64,000 bases of DNA from Rotaria sp. Silwood1. Taxonomy: Eukaryota; Rotifera; Eurotatoria; Philodinida; Philodinidae. Both the position numbers and the translations under genes were made by a program. The DNA is taken from assembly GCA_905250075.1 (NCBI GenBank), contig CAJNOP010000100.1, positions 440,642 to 504,641 of the forward strand, in the 5' to 3' direction. The notes beneath the pieces were generated by a model. The model was not told the origin of the DNA and ran no database searches. It saw nothing but the letters and a program-made list of their open reading frames with translations. Within the stretch, counting starts at the first letter, position 1; every line of letters starts with the position of its first letter. This document shows positions 55,528 to 64,000 of the stretch, in pieces.

Positions 55528-56988
55528 TCAAATGAGTTTTCGAAACACTTCCAATGCTATATCTTTGCCAAGAATCATTCCTCTTTCAACGTCACTACGC
55601 CAGTGTACACCTAAATAAATTCGACTAATAGCATTTTCCATTTCGGCTGCTGTTAATGATCGATAACTTCGAGTTAGCGCTGGTCGCACAAGTCCAGTAT
55701 TCGAATCCTTGGTTTTTCCATTATATTCATCTGATTGAAATTGAAATTGAATATCGTCTCTGTTGTAAAATAGTCGAAGTGTGTGAAAAGCAGCCGAACC
55801 AAATGCTGCATGGCCAGATACATAGGCTGGAAAGGGAGGTGTGAAATCTGTACCGGTACCATCAGCTGGTGCTCCTAATGGAGTCCATTTGAGATCAGCA
55901 TCTTTTACATTCGATGCTTCACGAATACCGACAATCGGACGCCAAAAAGCATAATGATACTTTGCTTCCCATGCAGCTATTCCTGTGTCACACATAGCAT
56001 AATTGACAAGGGCAAATAACCGAGCATTCTGCTCAAGTGTATTGCCTTGTTGAATAGCAATTATTCGAACAATTTGATTATAGAGACGTGGAGGTGTACC
56101 CAATTTTGGTGCTCCATCATAAGCCCAAGCAATACCGATTTGAGTTTGATCATCGGTACGATACGTACTATTTTTTGACCCGTAGATTTTCACATCATTC
56201 AACTCACGTTTGTAAGAATCCGAATTCAAATAAGATGTACGAGATGAATACATATCCTGGAAAATGTCCAGAGGACGATATTGTGATGCAGAATTCAGGA
56301 AAAATGGTTTTACTTGTCCCCAATGAACACCTAGAAAACCTTGTCCTGTATGAAGCGGATCGGCTTTATGATAGCCAGGCTTCATGCTAGGAAAATATAC
56401 AGCGTTGTCAGAACTACCATCGAATTTTCGATTTTCGATCATATAAGAACTGGTTAATTGGCCAATACTAAGACCAATGTTTATATCATTTTGTGAACTA
56501 GTTTCATTTCTTATTCTGTACAAATGAGCACGATAGATTGCATCGAATAAAGGACGTTGTTGTGGATATAAGAATGACAATGTTTGATAGGCAGCTTCTA
56601 TTATAGATGCAATCATTCCATTCTGTTTGTCGATTGAATCATTGGTTGAAGATCGACTTCCTTCCGTAACATGTTGATAAATCCGATCGAAATTGTTCAT
56701 TGCTTCATACATAGCACCATGAATGATAGCAAAGACACGTGCAGTTGCTGCTGGTCCTTCTTGATCAGGTCGGAAAGCTACAATTTTATCATAATCATTT
56801 GCACAGGCTTGCAGCATGACTTGGTTCCAAAACAGAATGGCATCTGGTGATGCTGATCGCAGTTCTAATTGAAGTGAATCAATATGATTCTGCAAGATAA
56901 TATTACGCTTGGTAAGAGCATAACTTGTAGCAATTATTGCAGTTACAAAGGCGAAGATTGATAATTTAATATGGCAACCCATTTTCAT
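55528..56988 (-). CDS. Vanadium-dependent haloperoxidase / PAP2-like phosphatase, secreted
   Basis: Intronless, 486 aa. An N-terminal hydrophobic segment (LSIFAFVTAIIATSYAL, residues 9-25) serves as signal peptide or anchor. The PAP2/vanadate site is complete: K343-x6-R350-P351 (KYHYAFWRP), S391-G392-H393 (AYVSGHAAFG), and S455-R456-x5-H462-x3-D466 (SRIYLGVHWRSD). N-terminal parts such as ATARVFAIIHGAMYEAMNNF are those of bacterial-type vanadium haloperoxidase-related proteins. Members oxidise halides with peroxide or hydrolyse phosphate esters; the two cannot be told apart here. The lack of introns, unlike most neighbours, and the mainly bacterial, fungal and algal spread of the family suggest horizontal acquisition. 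A TATA box lies at 57017-57027 and a poly(A) signal at 55471-55476, so it is adapted to host expression. Confidence 0.9.
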   Translation of the reverse strand: MKMGCHIKLSIFAFVTAIIATSYALTKRNIILQNHIDSLQLELRSASPDAILFWNQVMLQACANDYDKIVAFRPDQEGPAATARVFAIIHGAMYEAMNNFDRIYQHVTEGSRSSTNDSIDKQNGMIASIIEAAYQTLSFLYPQQRPLFDAIYRAHLYRIRNETSSQNDINIGLSIGQLTSSYMIENRKFDGSSDNAVYFPSMKPGYHKADPLHTGQGFLGVHWGQVKPFFLNSASQYRPLDIFQDMYSSRTSYLNSDSYKRELNDVKIYGSKNSTYRTDDQTQIGIAWAYDGAPKLGTPPRLYNQIVRIIAIQQGNTLEQNARLFALVNYAMCDTGIAAWEAKYHYAFWRPIVGIREASNVKDADLKWTPLGAPADGTGTDFTPPFPAYVSGHAAFGSAAFHTLRLFYNRDDIQFQFQSDEYNGKTKDSNTGLVRPALTRSYRSLTAAEMENAISRIYLGVHWRSDVERGMILGKDIALEVFRKLI

Positions 56989-57016
56989 TGTTGAATAGAA
57001 TCCTTTTGGTTACGAC

Positions 57017-57027
57017 TATATATAAAT
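57017..57027 (-). promoter_or_regulatory. TATA box of the haloperoxidase-like gene
   Basis: TTTATATATAG on the minus strand, about 30 bp before the start codon. A transcript starting about 30 bp downstream would have almost no 5' leader, unless another element further up (tatagtatataatata, about 57106-57121) is used. Confidence 0.45.
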
Positions 57028-57039
57028 CAACAGATGTCT

Positions 57040-57870
57040 CAATAAATATAGGGGTGTAGGCTCAAAGTAAAATCTTCTCGAATAACGTCAATCACTTGCG
57101 CTGCTTATAGTATATAATATAAAGTGAAAGAAGGAAGTGCACTGTGTACGTATAACTCAGCTTACATCACCTGCAAAGGATACTTTTCCTTCTTTTTAAT
57201 TTATAAGACATATTGATGGATCAAGTTTCTGTATGTAACTAAAGACGTCTTATTTCGATTATTTAAGGGCTTCCCCCTCAAAAAATGTCAAATTTCGTCA
57301 AAAAAAACGAAATTGGAGATAAACTCATAGCTGAATACTATGTGGCCCGAACATTAAGAATCAGCATGATTTTGAGGTTTGGTCCTTCGAAAAAATGGAC
57401 TTTCGCAAAAAAACTGTACTGTCGTCACAACATACCTTTTTTTTCATAAATTGAAGTTTTTTTTTAAAAAGAGGATTTTGTAGGAAAAAGTCTTTTTTCC
57501 ATCAAAAAAATTTTTTTTTGAGCGTAAAAGATGACTAGATGGTTTGGTTTATGATATTCCGATTATATGATTATGGACTAGTTAGTTATTTTGTACCAAC
57601 TTCTGGCAATATTTTCATTTTTCAGAAAACTATTTCAATAATTGGTGTAAAAGTTGTAAAAAAATTTATGTTACCCGACTCTTCAGATGTTCCTTGTAAA
57701 TAAGCTTCTTTCAAACAGATAAAAATATAATAATGAGAAAAGGCTTTATTAGAAAAAGGCGTTTTTATCATACATACAAATAGTAATAAAACATAAGGCG
57801 TTTATATATATACAGGATGTTATATAACCTTTTTCTTCCCCTCTAGCAACTTCAATTGTAAATGATATCA
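57040..57870. other. Intergenic, repeat-like, up to the gap
   Basis: Poly-T/poly-A rich. At 57820-57835 tatacaggatgttatataac resembles a mariner-type end after TA, but the gap follows 35 bp later, so it cannot be confirmed. Confidence 0.35.
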
Positions 57871-57970
57871 NNNNNNNNNNNNNNNNNNNNNNNNNNNNNN
57901 NNNNNNNNNNNNNNNNNNNNNNNNNNNNNNNNNNNNNNNNNNNNNNNNNNNNNNNNNNNNNNNNNNNNNN
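57871..57970. other. Assembly gap (100 N)
   Basis: Exactly 100 N. The right flank (57971-58090) is TTTAAATTTA-rich palindromic DNA like the AT-rich MITEs at 44.5-45.2 kb, a likely cause of the assembly break. Confidence 0.99.
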
Positions 57971-58090
57971 TATATCGAATTTATATTGATTTAAACTGGA
58001 TTTAAATAAATTTAAATAATTTTACAAAATTTAAATTTATGTAAATCCAATTTAAAATTATTATAAATTAACGGCAAATTCCCACCCTTA

Positions 58091-58550
58091 ATCCGAACTG
58101 GAAACTGAAACTTGGGACTGAAACTCTCCCTTCATATTTTATAGCAAGGTGCGTCGACTTTTCGAGCCCGCCATCGATATAAATTAGCTATTCACATCAA
58201 ATCTGTTTTTCATCTTAATTTCAAAAAAGAAAAAAAAAGCAAGTTTATAACACATCTAACATAAAAATGAAATTTTTATTTTTCTTGATTCAGGCAGCTG
58301 CCTAAGTAGAGCAAGAGAATAAATTATTTGATCAAGGTTAAATTGAGCGATACACGAGAAAGAAATCGATAGAGATATAAAGAGAACAATCAATCGTTTA
58401 TAGTCAAGTCGAAGATAAGATATCTATTGAGTCTTTCGCAAACACATTCTTCTGACTTGAAAATATCATAAAAAAAACCATTTTCAGTAGAGAAAATTCT
58501 TGGATGCAAACAACAATTTTGTAATGATGAACTGGCAAAAATCCAGTTCT
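58091..58550. other. Intergenic, nothing recognised
   Basis: AT-rich spacer between the gap-flanking AT repeat and the CCGGTCCGG cluster. No gene or terminal repeat recognised. Confidence 0.35.
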
Positions 58551-58620
58551 GTCCGGCCCGGTTTAACTTCTTGTCCGGTCCGGTCCGGCCGGACCGGAGC
58601 CGGATTGTCGGACCGGTTCC
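58551..58620. repeat. GC-rich CCGGTCCGG cluster
   Basis: Tandem and self-complementary GTCCGG/CCGGAC units in otherwise AT-rich DNA, about 200 bp before the Ly6-like gene. A 138-codon minus-strand frame that ends here is not a gene. Confidence 0.8.
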
Positions 58621-58821
58621 AACTCTGATCCTATATATACTAACGACATGTGGAGATTGCAGATAAAGACGCTAAATGCACCAACATTTCTATCAAAATC
58701 TCTTAAATTTATATTGACTTTTACTCCAGTTGAAGTGCTCTGATATAAAAAGCTACGTATTATTTTATCGCATCTCATTTTAATTACATCAATTCGCTCA
58801 AAATAGAAGCATATTCGAAAC

Positions 58822-59315
58822 ATGTCTGCACTGCGATGTATTACGATTGCCTGCTTTGTACTGTTTGGTATGTTCAATGTTGAACAAGAATTGCAGAGAA
58901 AAATAAAAGAGAATGTGTCCTGACTTTTCAAAAACATCTCATTTGTTGTAGTGTTGAGTGATCTTGGTGATGGCCTCAAGTGCTATCAATGTACAGGTTG
59001 CAACAATCCATTCAACCCAAGTGATGCGAGGATAGTGGAGGAACTTAATAGCAACCAATTTTCGTGTTCGGTGAGTTTTCATTTCTATTAACATGCACTT
59101 GTGCACCTTGATATTGAAAATAGAAAATAACTGCTCGAAACGTGGCTACAAAACGTGACATCATCAAGTCTTGTGTACAAGCCAACATTGGCGGGGTTGG
59201 TACATGGTGCTGCAATAAAGATCTATGCAATGGAACCACTCATCAAGTGTCGTTGGGATACCTCGTATTGTTCATGGCCCTTGTCTGTGCTACTATATTT
59301 TTCAAAAGACAATAA
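58822..59315 (+). CDS. Ly6/uPAR-type three-finger protein, probably GPI-anchored
   Basis: Three exons: 58822-58867, 58952-59070, 59124-59315 (GT-AG), joining to 118 aa. Exon 1 and the start of exon 2 give a signal peptide (MSALRCITIACFVLFVLSDL). The mature part begins LKCYQCTGCNNPFN and contains eight Cys, ending with the diagnostic WCCNKDLCNG (CC....CN) of the three-finger fold. The last about 20 residues (GYLVLFMALVCATIFF) are hydrophobic, as in a GPI-attachment signal, and the protein stops four residues later. Expected at the cell surface; ligand unknown. The exon pattern (signal, first finger, last finger) is that of animal Ly6 genes. Poly(A) signal at 59417-59422. Small and split by introns, so easily missed. 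Confidence 0.88.
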
Positions 59316-59580
59316 CAACAATATTGTTAACCTTTAAGACTTCAGAATTTCTTATGATTGACTTTGCGTGAAAAATGAAGGCCGAACTATTACATATGAG
59401 GGGATGAGAATTGACGAATAAAACTCGAAGCATATCCAACTTGCTTACAAAGATTGATGTTTCATTAGTGGTTAAATGAAGTATCACTTTTACCACTTAT
59501 TTCAAACGAGTGCTTATGAGCATGTTTTTCACAAAGAATCAGCCAATGGCAAAGTCTTCAATTCAATAAAAGAGATTGTA

Positions 59581-59637
59581 AGGTGAGAATGGGTGAGTGT
59601 CAGGGTAAAAAAAGACCGGCATTCACACCCTCATGGG
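59581..59637. repeat. TGTGGG-type hairpin 13 (degenerate)
   Basis: GTGAGAATGGGTGAGTGTCA arm, core AAAAAAAGACCGG, then ATTCACACCCTCAT. Confidence 0.6.
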
Positions 59638-60024
59638 AATAAAAAAGACAATCTATCATAAAGATCGGGGTGTGGGTCCCAGTTAGTTGAGGAAATCCTA
59701 TTCTGCCGTTAAAACGATGTTTAATGTCCCATCGTTTAAACGACGATACATTGTCCAAATTACGCGTTTATCACAAAAAACGATTTTCTACGTCATAAAG
59801 TAATATTATATTCTTGTCGTTTAAACGTCGGATTGTAAATGTCATAAATAGTGATTCGTTGACGTTAAAACCATAATTTTTCTTTATTTGATCTGTCGTA
59901 AACGATTCTTTACTTGAGAAAAAGGTTTAATATTCAAGAACCATCTTCGTCTTACTTGTAACTTGACCATTCATCTAATTTTATTAATTTAATGATGGAC
60001 AATACACGTTCATTCTTTTTCTCA

Positions 60025-60350
60025 ATATCTCAATACATTCCGATGAGTAGGTCTCATTTTGTTTTCGAAAAAGAAGAAGTTAAATTTCTAACAACTCAAA
60101 ATATTTATTTAAAGAAACGAAAGTTCATGCATCTATAAAACATAAGATATGAATAGAAGTCTCTTCTACAAACTTTTCTTTTTGTATTGATATTTGTTCA
60201 AAAGACTTCTACTCATGCCTTATGTTTTAAAGATGCATGAACTCTCACTTCTTTAAATAAATATTTTGACTTTTTTGAAATTTAACTTTTCTGTTTTCTT
60301 GAGAATACAATGAAATCTTTTCATTAGAATATGTTGAGATATTACAAAAA
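60025..60350. mobile_element. Foldback element of about 325 bp
   Basis: The left arm (atatctcaatacattccgat... aaatatttatttaaagaaac gaaagttcatgcatctataaa) is inverted on the right (aaagatgcatgaactctcac ttctttaaataaatatttt ... gaatatgttgagatatta). Loop near 60165-60190. No coding. Confidence 0.75.
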
Positions 60351-61221
60351 CCTGACTGCACTCTTTCTCCTGACACAGCAATCGTTTTTTAAATTTTTTT
60401 TTCTATATTGTTCGTAGATAATTAAAATTTTGTCGATCGCTCAAGGATGATGCGCTTGTCTTACATCTGATAAATTTTCTATCGAAATCTTCTCAAGTTT
60501 TCGTTATTAATTCTCAAATCTAGTTTATTTTAATACCTATGGAGAAATATATGATTACCTACAAAGTTGTGATTTATGATAATCTCGATGAATAATGAAA
60601 GAAGAATCTAAATTAGTTTATTAGTATCAGATATGTATATGATAATGAAAGTTGGATTTGTAAGAAGAATCAATGAATTGATACGACAAGCGAAAAATTC
60701 TATGGGAAAAATACCATAGATAAAATGATGTCAATTTTTTGGTTTATTTTATTAAAAGCAAATATGAAACAGCTACACTATTGACGTACTTCTAAAATTT
60801 ATTCATTGTTCAGACTATTTTTTTTTCTCATTCTTTAACAGTCGTCTGTCGTAGATAAAAAATAATTTATTGCTACAAAAGTTAATAGAGCAGCTAAGTT
60901 TTTTATTTGATTACTGTAATCTTTATGACTTGCGCATATTTATTATCTAGTTGTTCTTTTAAGATTTATACTGAAAACGGAATATATACTCAGCATTATA
61001 TTCTTTTTATGGTATAAGAGTGAAAAAATTAAAGTTTCTTCGCGTAAGAGTTTCAATCGACGACGAACTCAGTAAAATAACAAACTCTAAAAAGAAATCA
61101 TTAATGAAACTAAGCTATTTAACATTTTTTTTCAACTGATTTATTAAGATCAATCAGTGTGACGTTTCGTTCTAACTAAGAACATTATCAAACACAAATA
61201 AATAGACAGAAGAAGAATATA

Positions 61222-61802
61222 CAGGGTGATTGAAAAGTAACTTCCTATTTTAAATTCTTTAGTACTCTCAAATGACAAAAGATATCGTAACGATTATTTC
61301 ATTGTTTTGAAGCATCTGTCATGCCATTTTATAGTAGATGAAACAAGCCTATTGATCATTTGACTATCTAAGATCAAGTACGAATTTCATCTCGAGAATC
61401 TCTGAAAATAACTCATTATTTTGAATACTGGTATTTCCTTATATAAGAACACATACTATAATAACCACAGAAGTGTACAGACAATAGAGGAGCCTATGTA
61501 GAAATTTGAGACATTATATGTTATTGTATTATGCATAGTTTTAAATAGTACAAAAAATTTGTTATAGTATTTGTTGTCGTAAAAGAACAGTAAATTATTC
61601 CAAATAAAGAGTTATTTTGAGACATTCTCGAGATGAAATTTCGTGCTTGATCTTAGATAGTCAAATAATCAATCGGCTTGTTTCATCTACTATAAAATGG
61701 CATGACACATGCTTCAAAACAATGAAATAATCGTTATGATATCTTTTGTCGTTTGAGAATAATAAAGAATTTAAAATAGGGAGTTACTTTTCAATCACCC
61801 TG
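61222..61802. mobile_element. Mariner-type foldback MITE, copy B (nested)
   Basis: Ends CAGGGTGATTGAAAAGTAAC and its inverse, with TA duplicated at 61220-61221 and 61803-61804. Same family as copy A (4762-5318), but the centre is different AT-rich sequence with no telomere-like hairpin. Inserted in the left arm of the outer foldback. Confidence 0.92.
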
Positions 61803-62002
61803 TATATAAGAGTAAAATAATGTCTTCGTTTTTCTATTCTATTGTTTTAAACATTCTAACGCAGACGGATCAATTTTACTCCCCCCGTGCATTGAAATGC
61901 TTAAAACAATAGAATAAAAAACGATGACATTATTTTACTCTTATATATATATATTCTTCTTCTGTCTATTTATTTGTGCTTGATAATGTTCTTAGTTAGA
62001 AC

Positions 62003-62180
62003 CAGTGGCGTACGCAGAAATTTTTCAAGGGGGGCCCAACTTCGTAGGGGGGGGGGGGGGCGGCCATGGTACAAAAAATTTTTTATCACATGAAAATATT
62101 TTTTTCCTGTACCCCCTCCAGGACTTTTTCGTCTCAAGGGGAGGCCCGGGCCCCCTCGGCCCCCCCTGCGTACGCCACTG
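62003..62180. mobile_element. hAT-type MITE with 8-bp target duplication (nested)
   Basis: 178 bp with perfect ends CAGTGGCGTACGCAG and its inverse, flanked on both sides by GTTAGAAC (61995-62002 and 62181-62188). The 8-bp duplication and the CAGTGGCG end are hallmarks of hAT elements. The interior is G-run and C-run rich. Perfect ends and duplication point to a recent insertion. The 73-codon frame across it is not a gene. Confidence 0.95.
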
Positions 62181-62260
62181 GTTAGAACAAAACGTCACCC
62201 TGATTGATCTTAATAAATCAGTTTAAAAAATGTTAAATAGCTTAGTTTCACTAATGATTT

Positions 62261-63590
62261 TACTATGGAATGTGGTGCTACCAAATGACAAATAAGTTCT
62301 ATATTATATATTTTTTCTACAAATATCGTATTTTGTCAACTATCTCGATGAAATGTACAAGAAAGTTTTCCACAAATACTGTCCTTAGAAAAAGCAAAAA
62401 TAAACGCAGAACGTAAGGTGAAACTAAATCCTCTACATCATTCAATTCTGAAGACTTCTTCTATTAGAGTTATCTGAATCTTTTTGCTCATGCTTTCTAA
62501 GCTCGACCAACGGTCAATGAGAATCCTTATTCACAATTAGTATACAGTAAATATGTGAATTTCTTCGTAATCTGAATAGTAATTTAGATTAAATTCAGAT
62601 ATCATTCATGTATCTTATCTTTGTGTGCATTCACATTGCTCGCAGAAGTGATGTTTACTTATTGAGCAATCTTCATCGAATGAATGAATGAATCTGCTGG
62701 ACAAATTTATTTTCTCTTTTGTCCTTCTCAAACTTTATTCTTTTTTTCTTCCTCTTCTCTGACTTTTTTTCTTTTACTTCTTGACTTAAATTTTTCTTTT
62801 CTTCCCTTTGCTTTCCCTATCTCTCCAATTTGATTAAGACTAACAATCAATTACTAAGCATATGAGATCCGTTCTGTTTATGCCACATACATTTGTCGAA
62901 TATATATTAACTGAAAATATTACTCTCTTTTGACTTGGCTAGAGTTTCTAATTGGATTATGTAGCTCATAATTAATAATGTTGTATTGCTTGTCATAAAA
63001 CGAGTTTCAATTAGCTCATATACTGATGAGTTGATAATTTATGATGAAAACTCTAATGCAGCAATTTTATACTTGAGAATATTAGGAACTTATAATTTAT
63101 CGTACGTTTCGAGCTTTGAACATAATCAAAAAAAAAGGAGGATTTCGATGTGAAAATTGAGACTTTAAATCAATAAAATCAACCTGTATTTTCTCGATAT
63201 TCTAATGTTCGCACCAACACATGATTTTGATTCATATGATGTCAATGTTATGCGGATTCTTACTTTAATCAAAGGAACTCTTTTTCACTTAATTAAATAT
63301 ACAGCGAATACTTTTTTTGAAGTAATTCAGCAGATCAAAAGGTAAATGGAAGCTCCAAACGGACTAAATGTGTTTCACGCGTACTGTGAAACAATAAAAA
63401 ATACAAGTTCACGAGAATATAAATAATTATGGGAACCAGTCCCAACAAAAAAGATTAATCTACTTTGAGCATTTACAGCTGTTTTGATTGGAAAAGATGA
63501 TCATAAACATTTCTCACTGTCTTTTACGAAGAAGAAAATGACTTATACAACCGTTTCAGGGACTATTTAATGTGAATAACGCTTGGAAAC
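62261..63590. other. Intergenic, nothing recognised
   Basis: AT-rich with pyrimidine-rich tracts (62700-62830, TTTTTCTTCC-like). No gene. Confidence 0.4.
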
Positions 63591-63700
63591 GCTGACTAGA
63601 CGTAAAAACGGCAAGAAAAGTGATGATCACGTTTTTTCTTGCCGTTTATCACTGTTTCCTAACAGAACGGGTGATTATGACAGTTTAAACGGCATTTTCA
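63591..63700. repeat. Inverted repeat with AAACGGCAAGAAAA stem
   Basis: AAACGGCAAGAAAAGTGAT at about 63606 is mirrored by ttttttcttgccgttt at about 63633-63650. Outer gtttaaacgg and cgtttc motifs resemble the CGTTTAAACG stretch at 59.7 kb. Confidence 0.6.
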
Positions 63701-63717
63701 GCGTTTCACTTCTTCCT

Positions 63718-63805
63718 GGGGTGTGGGTGTGTGGGTGAGCGTGAGTGTGAATATATCAGAAGGCAACATCGAAACTGACACTCACACCCACACCAACACC
63801 CACTC
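63718..63805. repeat. TGTGGG-type hairpin 14
   Basis: GGGGTGTGGGTGTGTGGGTG arm, core CAGAAGGCAACATC, then ACTCACACCCACACCAACAC. Confidence 0.85.
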
Positions 63806-63905
63806 GTATTTTTCTAGAGTCAATTTTGATGCTTGTTTTGTAACTATCTTACATATTAACATCCGACTAATTAAAAAGTCAATGACAAAAACTTCAACAA
63901 TATTT

Positions 63906-64000
63906 ATTCACATTTTGTTTGTATTCTTTTCTAGTGTACCGAATTCGTTACGGAACGCGATCCAATTATCACTATCTTCATTATCCAATACAGCAAAGAC
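63906..64000 (-). CDS. Coding-looking fragment at window edge
   Basis: The minus strand from the edge reads VFAVLDNEDSDNWIAFRNEF then GTLEKNTNKM and stop at about 63908. The D.EDSDNW..F pattern recalls cut-and-paste (MULE-type) transposases, where ENxxxWxWF follows the first catalytic Asp. The plus strand has an excellent acceptor (TTTGTATTCTTTTCTAG) at about 63918-63934, with an open frame to the edge, so the alternative is an exon on the plus strand. Cannot be settled inside this window. Confidence 0.3.

Larger units (their letters stand above)
59316..61094. other. Intergenic with repeats
   Basis: Contains hairpin 13, a CGTTTAAACG-rich stretch at about 59698-59880 and a foldback at 60025-60350. 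No gene recognised. Confidence 0.45.
61095..62260. mobile_element. Outer foldback element carrying two nested insertions
   Basis: The left end AAATCATTAATGAAACTAAG and the right end cttagtttcactaatgattt are inverted copies. Arms continue through gctatttaacattttt, aagatcaatcagtgtgacgtt and aataaatagacagaagaag. Without its insertions it is about 400 bp and almost perfectly palindromic around 61870-61890. A mariner-type MITE interrupts the left arm and a hAT-type MITE the right arm. No coding capacity. A solo arm lies at 52074-52290. Confidence 0.85.

Noticed and set aside
58563-58979. 138-aa minus-strand frame over the Ly6-like gene start
   Set aside because: Antisense shadow of a well-supported spliced gene, ending in the CCGG repeat.
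62005-62226. 73-aa Gly-rich frame
   Set aside because: It spans the hAT-type MITE, its target duplication and the outer foldback arm.
1-64000. Retrovirus-like, Penelope-like or Polinton elements
   Set aside because: No reverse transcriptase, integrase, capsid or protein-primed polymerase motif was seen in any frame; the telomere-like tracts alone are not evidence of a telomeric retroelement.

Overview
The window looks like nuclear DNA of a bdelloid rotifer (Rotaria- or Adineta-like). It is strongly AT-rich, and genes are cut by short GT-AG introns of about 50-65 bp. It carries gene families typical of bdelloids: an arginine mono-ADP-ribosyltransferase fused to leucine-rich repeats, decayed F-box/LRR genes, an NHL-repeat pseudogene, a TPR fragment and a divergent rhodopsin-like receptor. 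Short tracts of TGTGGG-like repeats, the unit reported for bdelloid telomeres, are scattered throughout. The species call is inference from these features, since no search could be run. Two runs of 100 N (7599-7698, 57871-57970) are assembly gaps.

Layout. 0-7 kb: intact GPCR gene (-), decayed coiled-coil gene, mariner-type MITE, C39-peptidase-like gene (-). 7-10 kb: gap and a diverged inverted-repeat family. 10.4-16 kb: the densest genic part, with an in-frame MEK-like kinase remnant (-), a five-exon RING-vWA gene (-) and, head-to-head with it, a four-exon vWA gene (+). 17.3-17.9 kb: TPR tail joined to a telomere-like hairpin. 18.7-22.1 kb: two F-box/LRR pseudogenes. 25.3-28.2 kb: six-exon amino-acid/choline-type permease. 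28.5-32 kb: palindromic elements and minisatellites. 32.3-33.8 kb: ADP-ribosyltransferase-LRR gene. 37.4-39.3 kb: six-exon TRAF gene (-). 39.3-48.4 kb: mostly gene-free, with one 1.9-kb composite foldback. 48.4-52.3 kb: decayed NHL gene and MULE transposase debris. 55.5-57 kb: intronless vanadium-haloperoxidase/PAP2-like gene (-). 58.8-59.3 kb: three-exon Ly6/three-finger gene. 61.1-62.3 kb: three nested DNA elements with readable target-site duplications.

Intact genes with complete reading frames after splicing: GPCR, C39-like, RING-vWA, vWA, permease, ADP-ribosyltransferase-LRR, TRAF, haloperoxidase-like, Ly6-like. No operon logic is visible. TRAF, RING-vWA and the ADP-ribosyltransferase could all belong to signalling or defence, but that link is inference. 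I saw no retrovirus-like, LTR, Penelope-like or Polinton coding sequence, no CRISPR array and no rRNA gene.

The most unusual signal is a family of at least 14 short palindromes: a G-rich TGTGGGTG-type arm, a short asymmetric core often resembling AAGAAGAACAATC or its complement, then a C-rich CACCCACA arm. They lie between genes, inside two larger foldback elements, between the divergent vWA genes and at the broken 5' edge of the TPR gene. They look like a dispersed short element, or scars of telomere-like DNA fused end to end. More generally, inverted-repeat (foldback) DNA is very frequent in this window.
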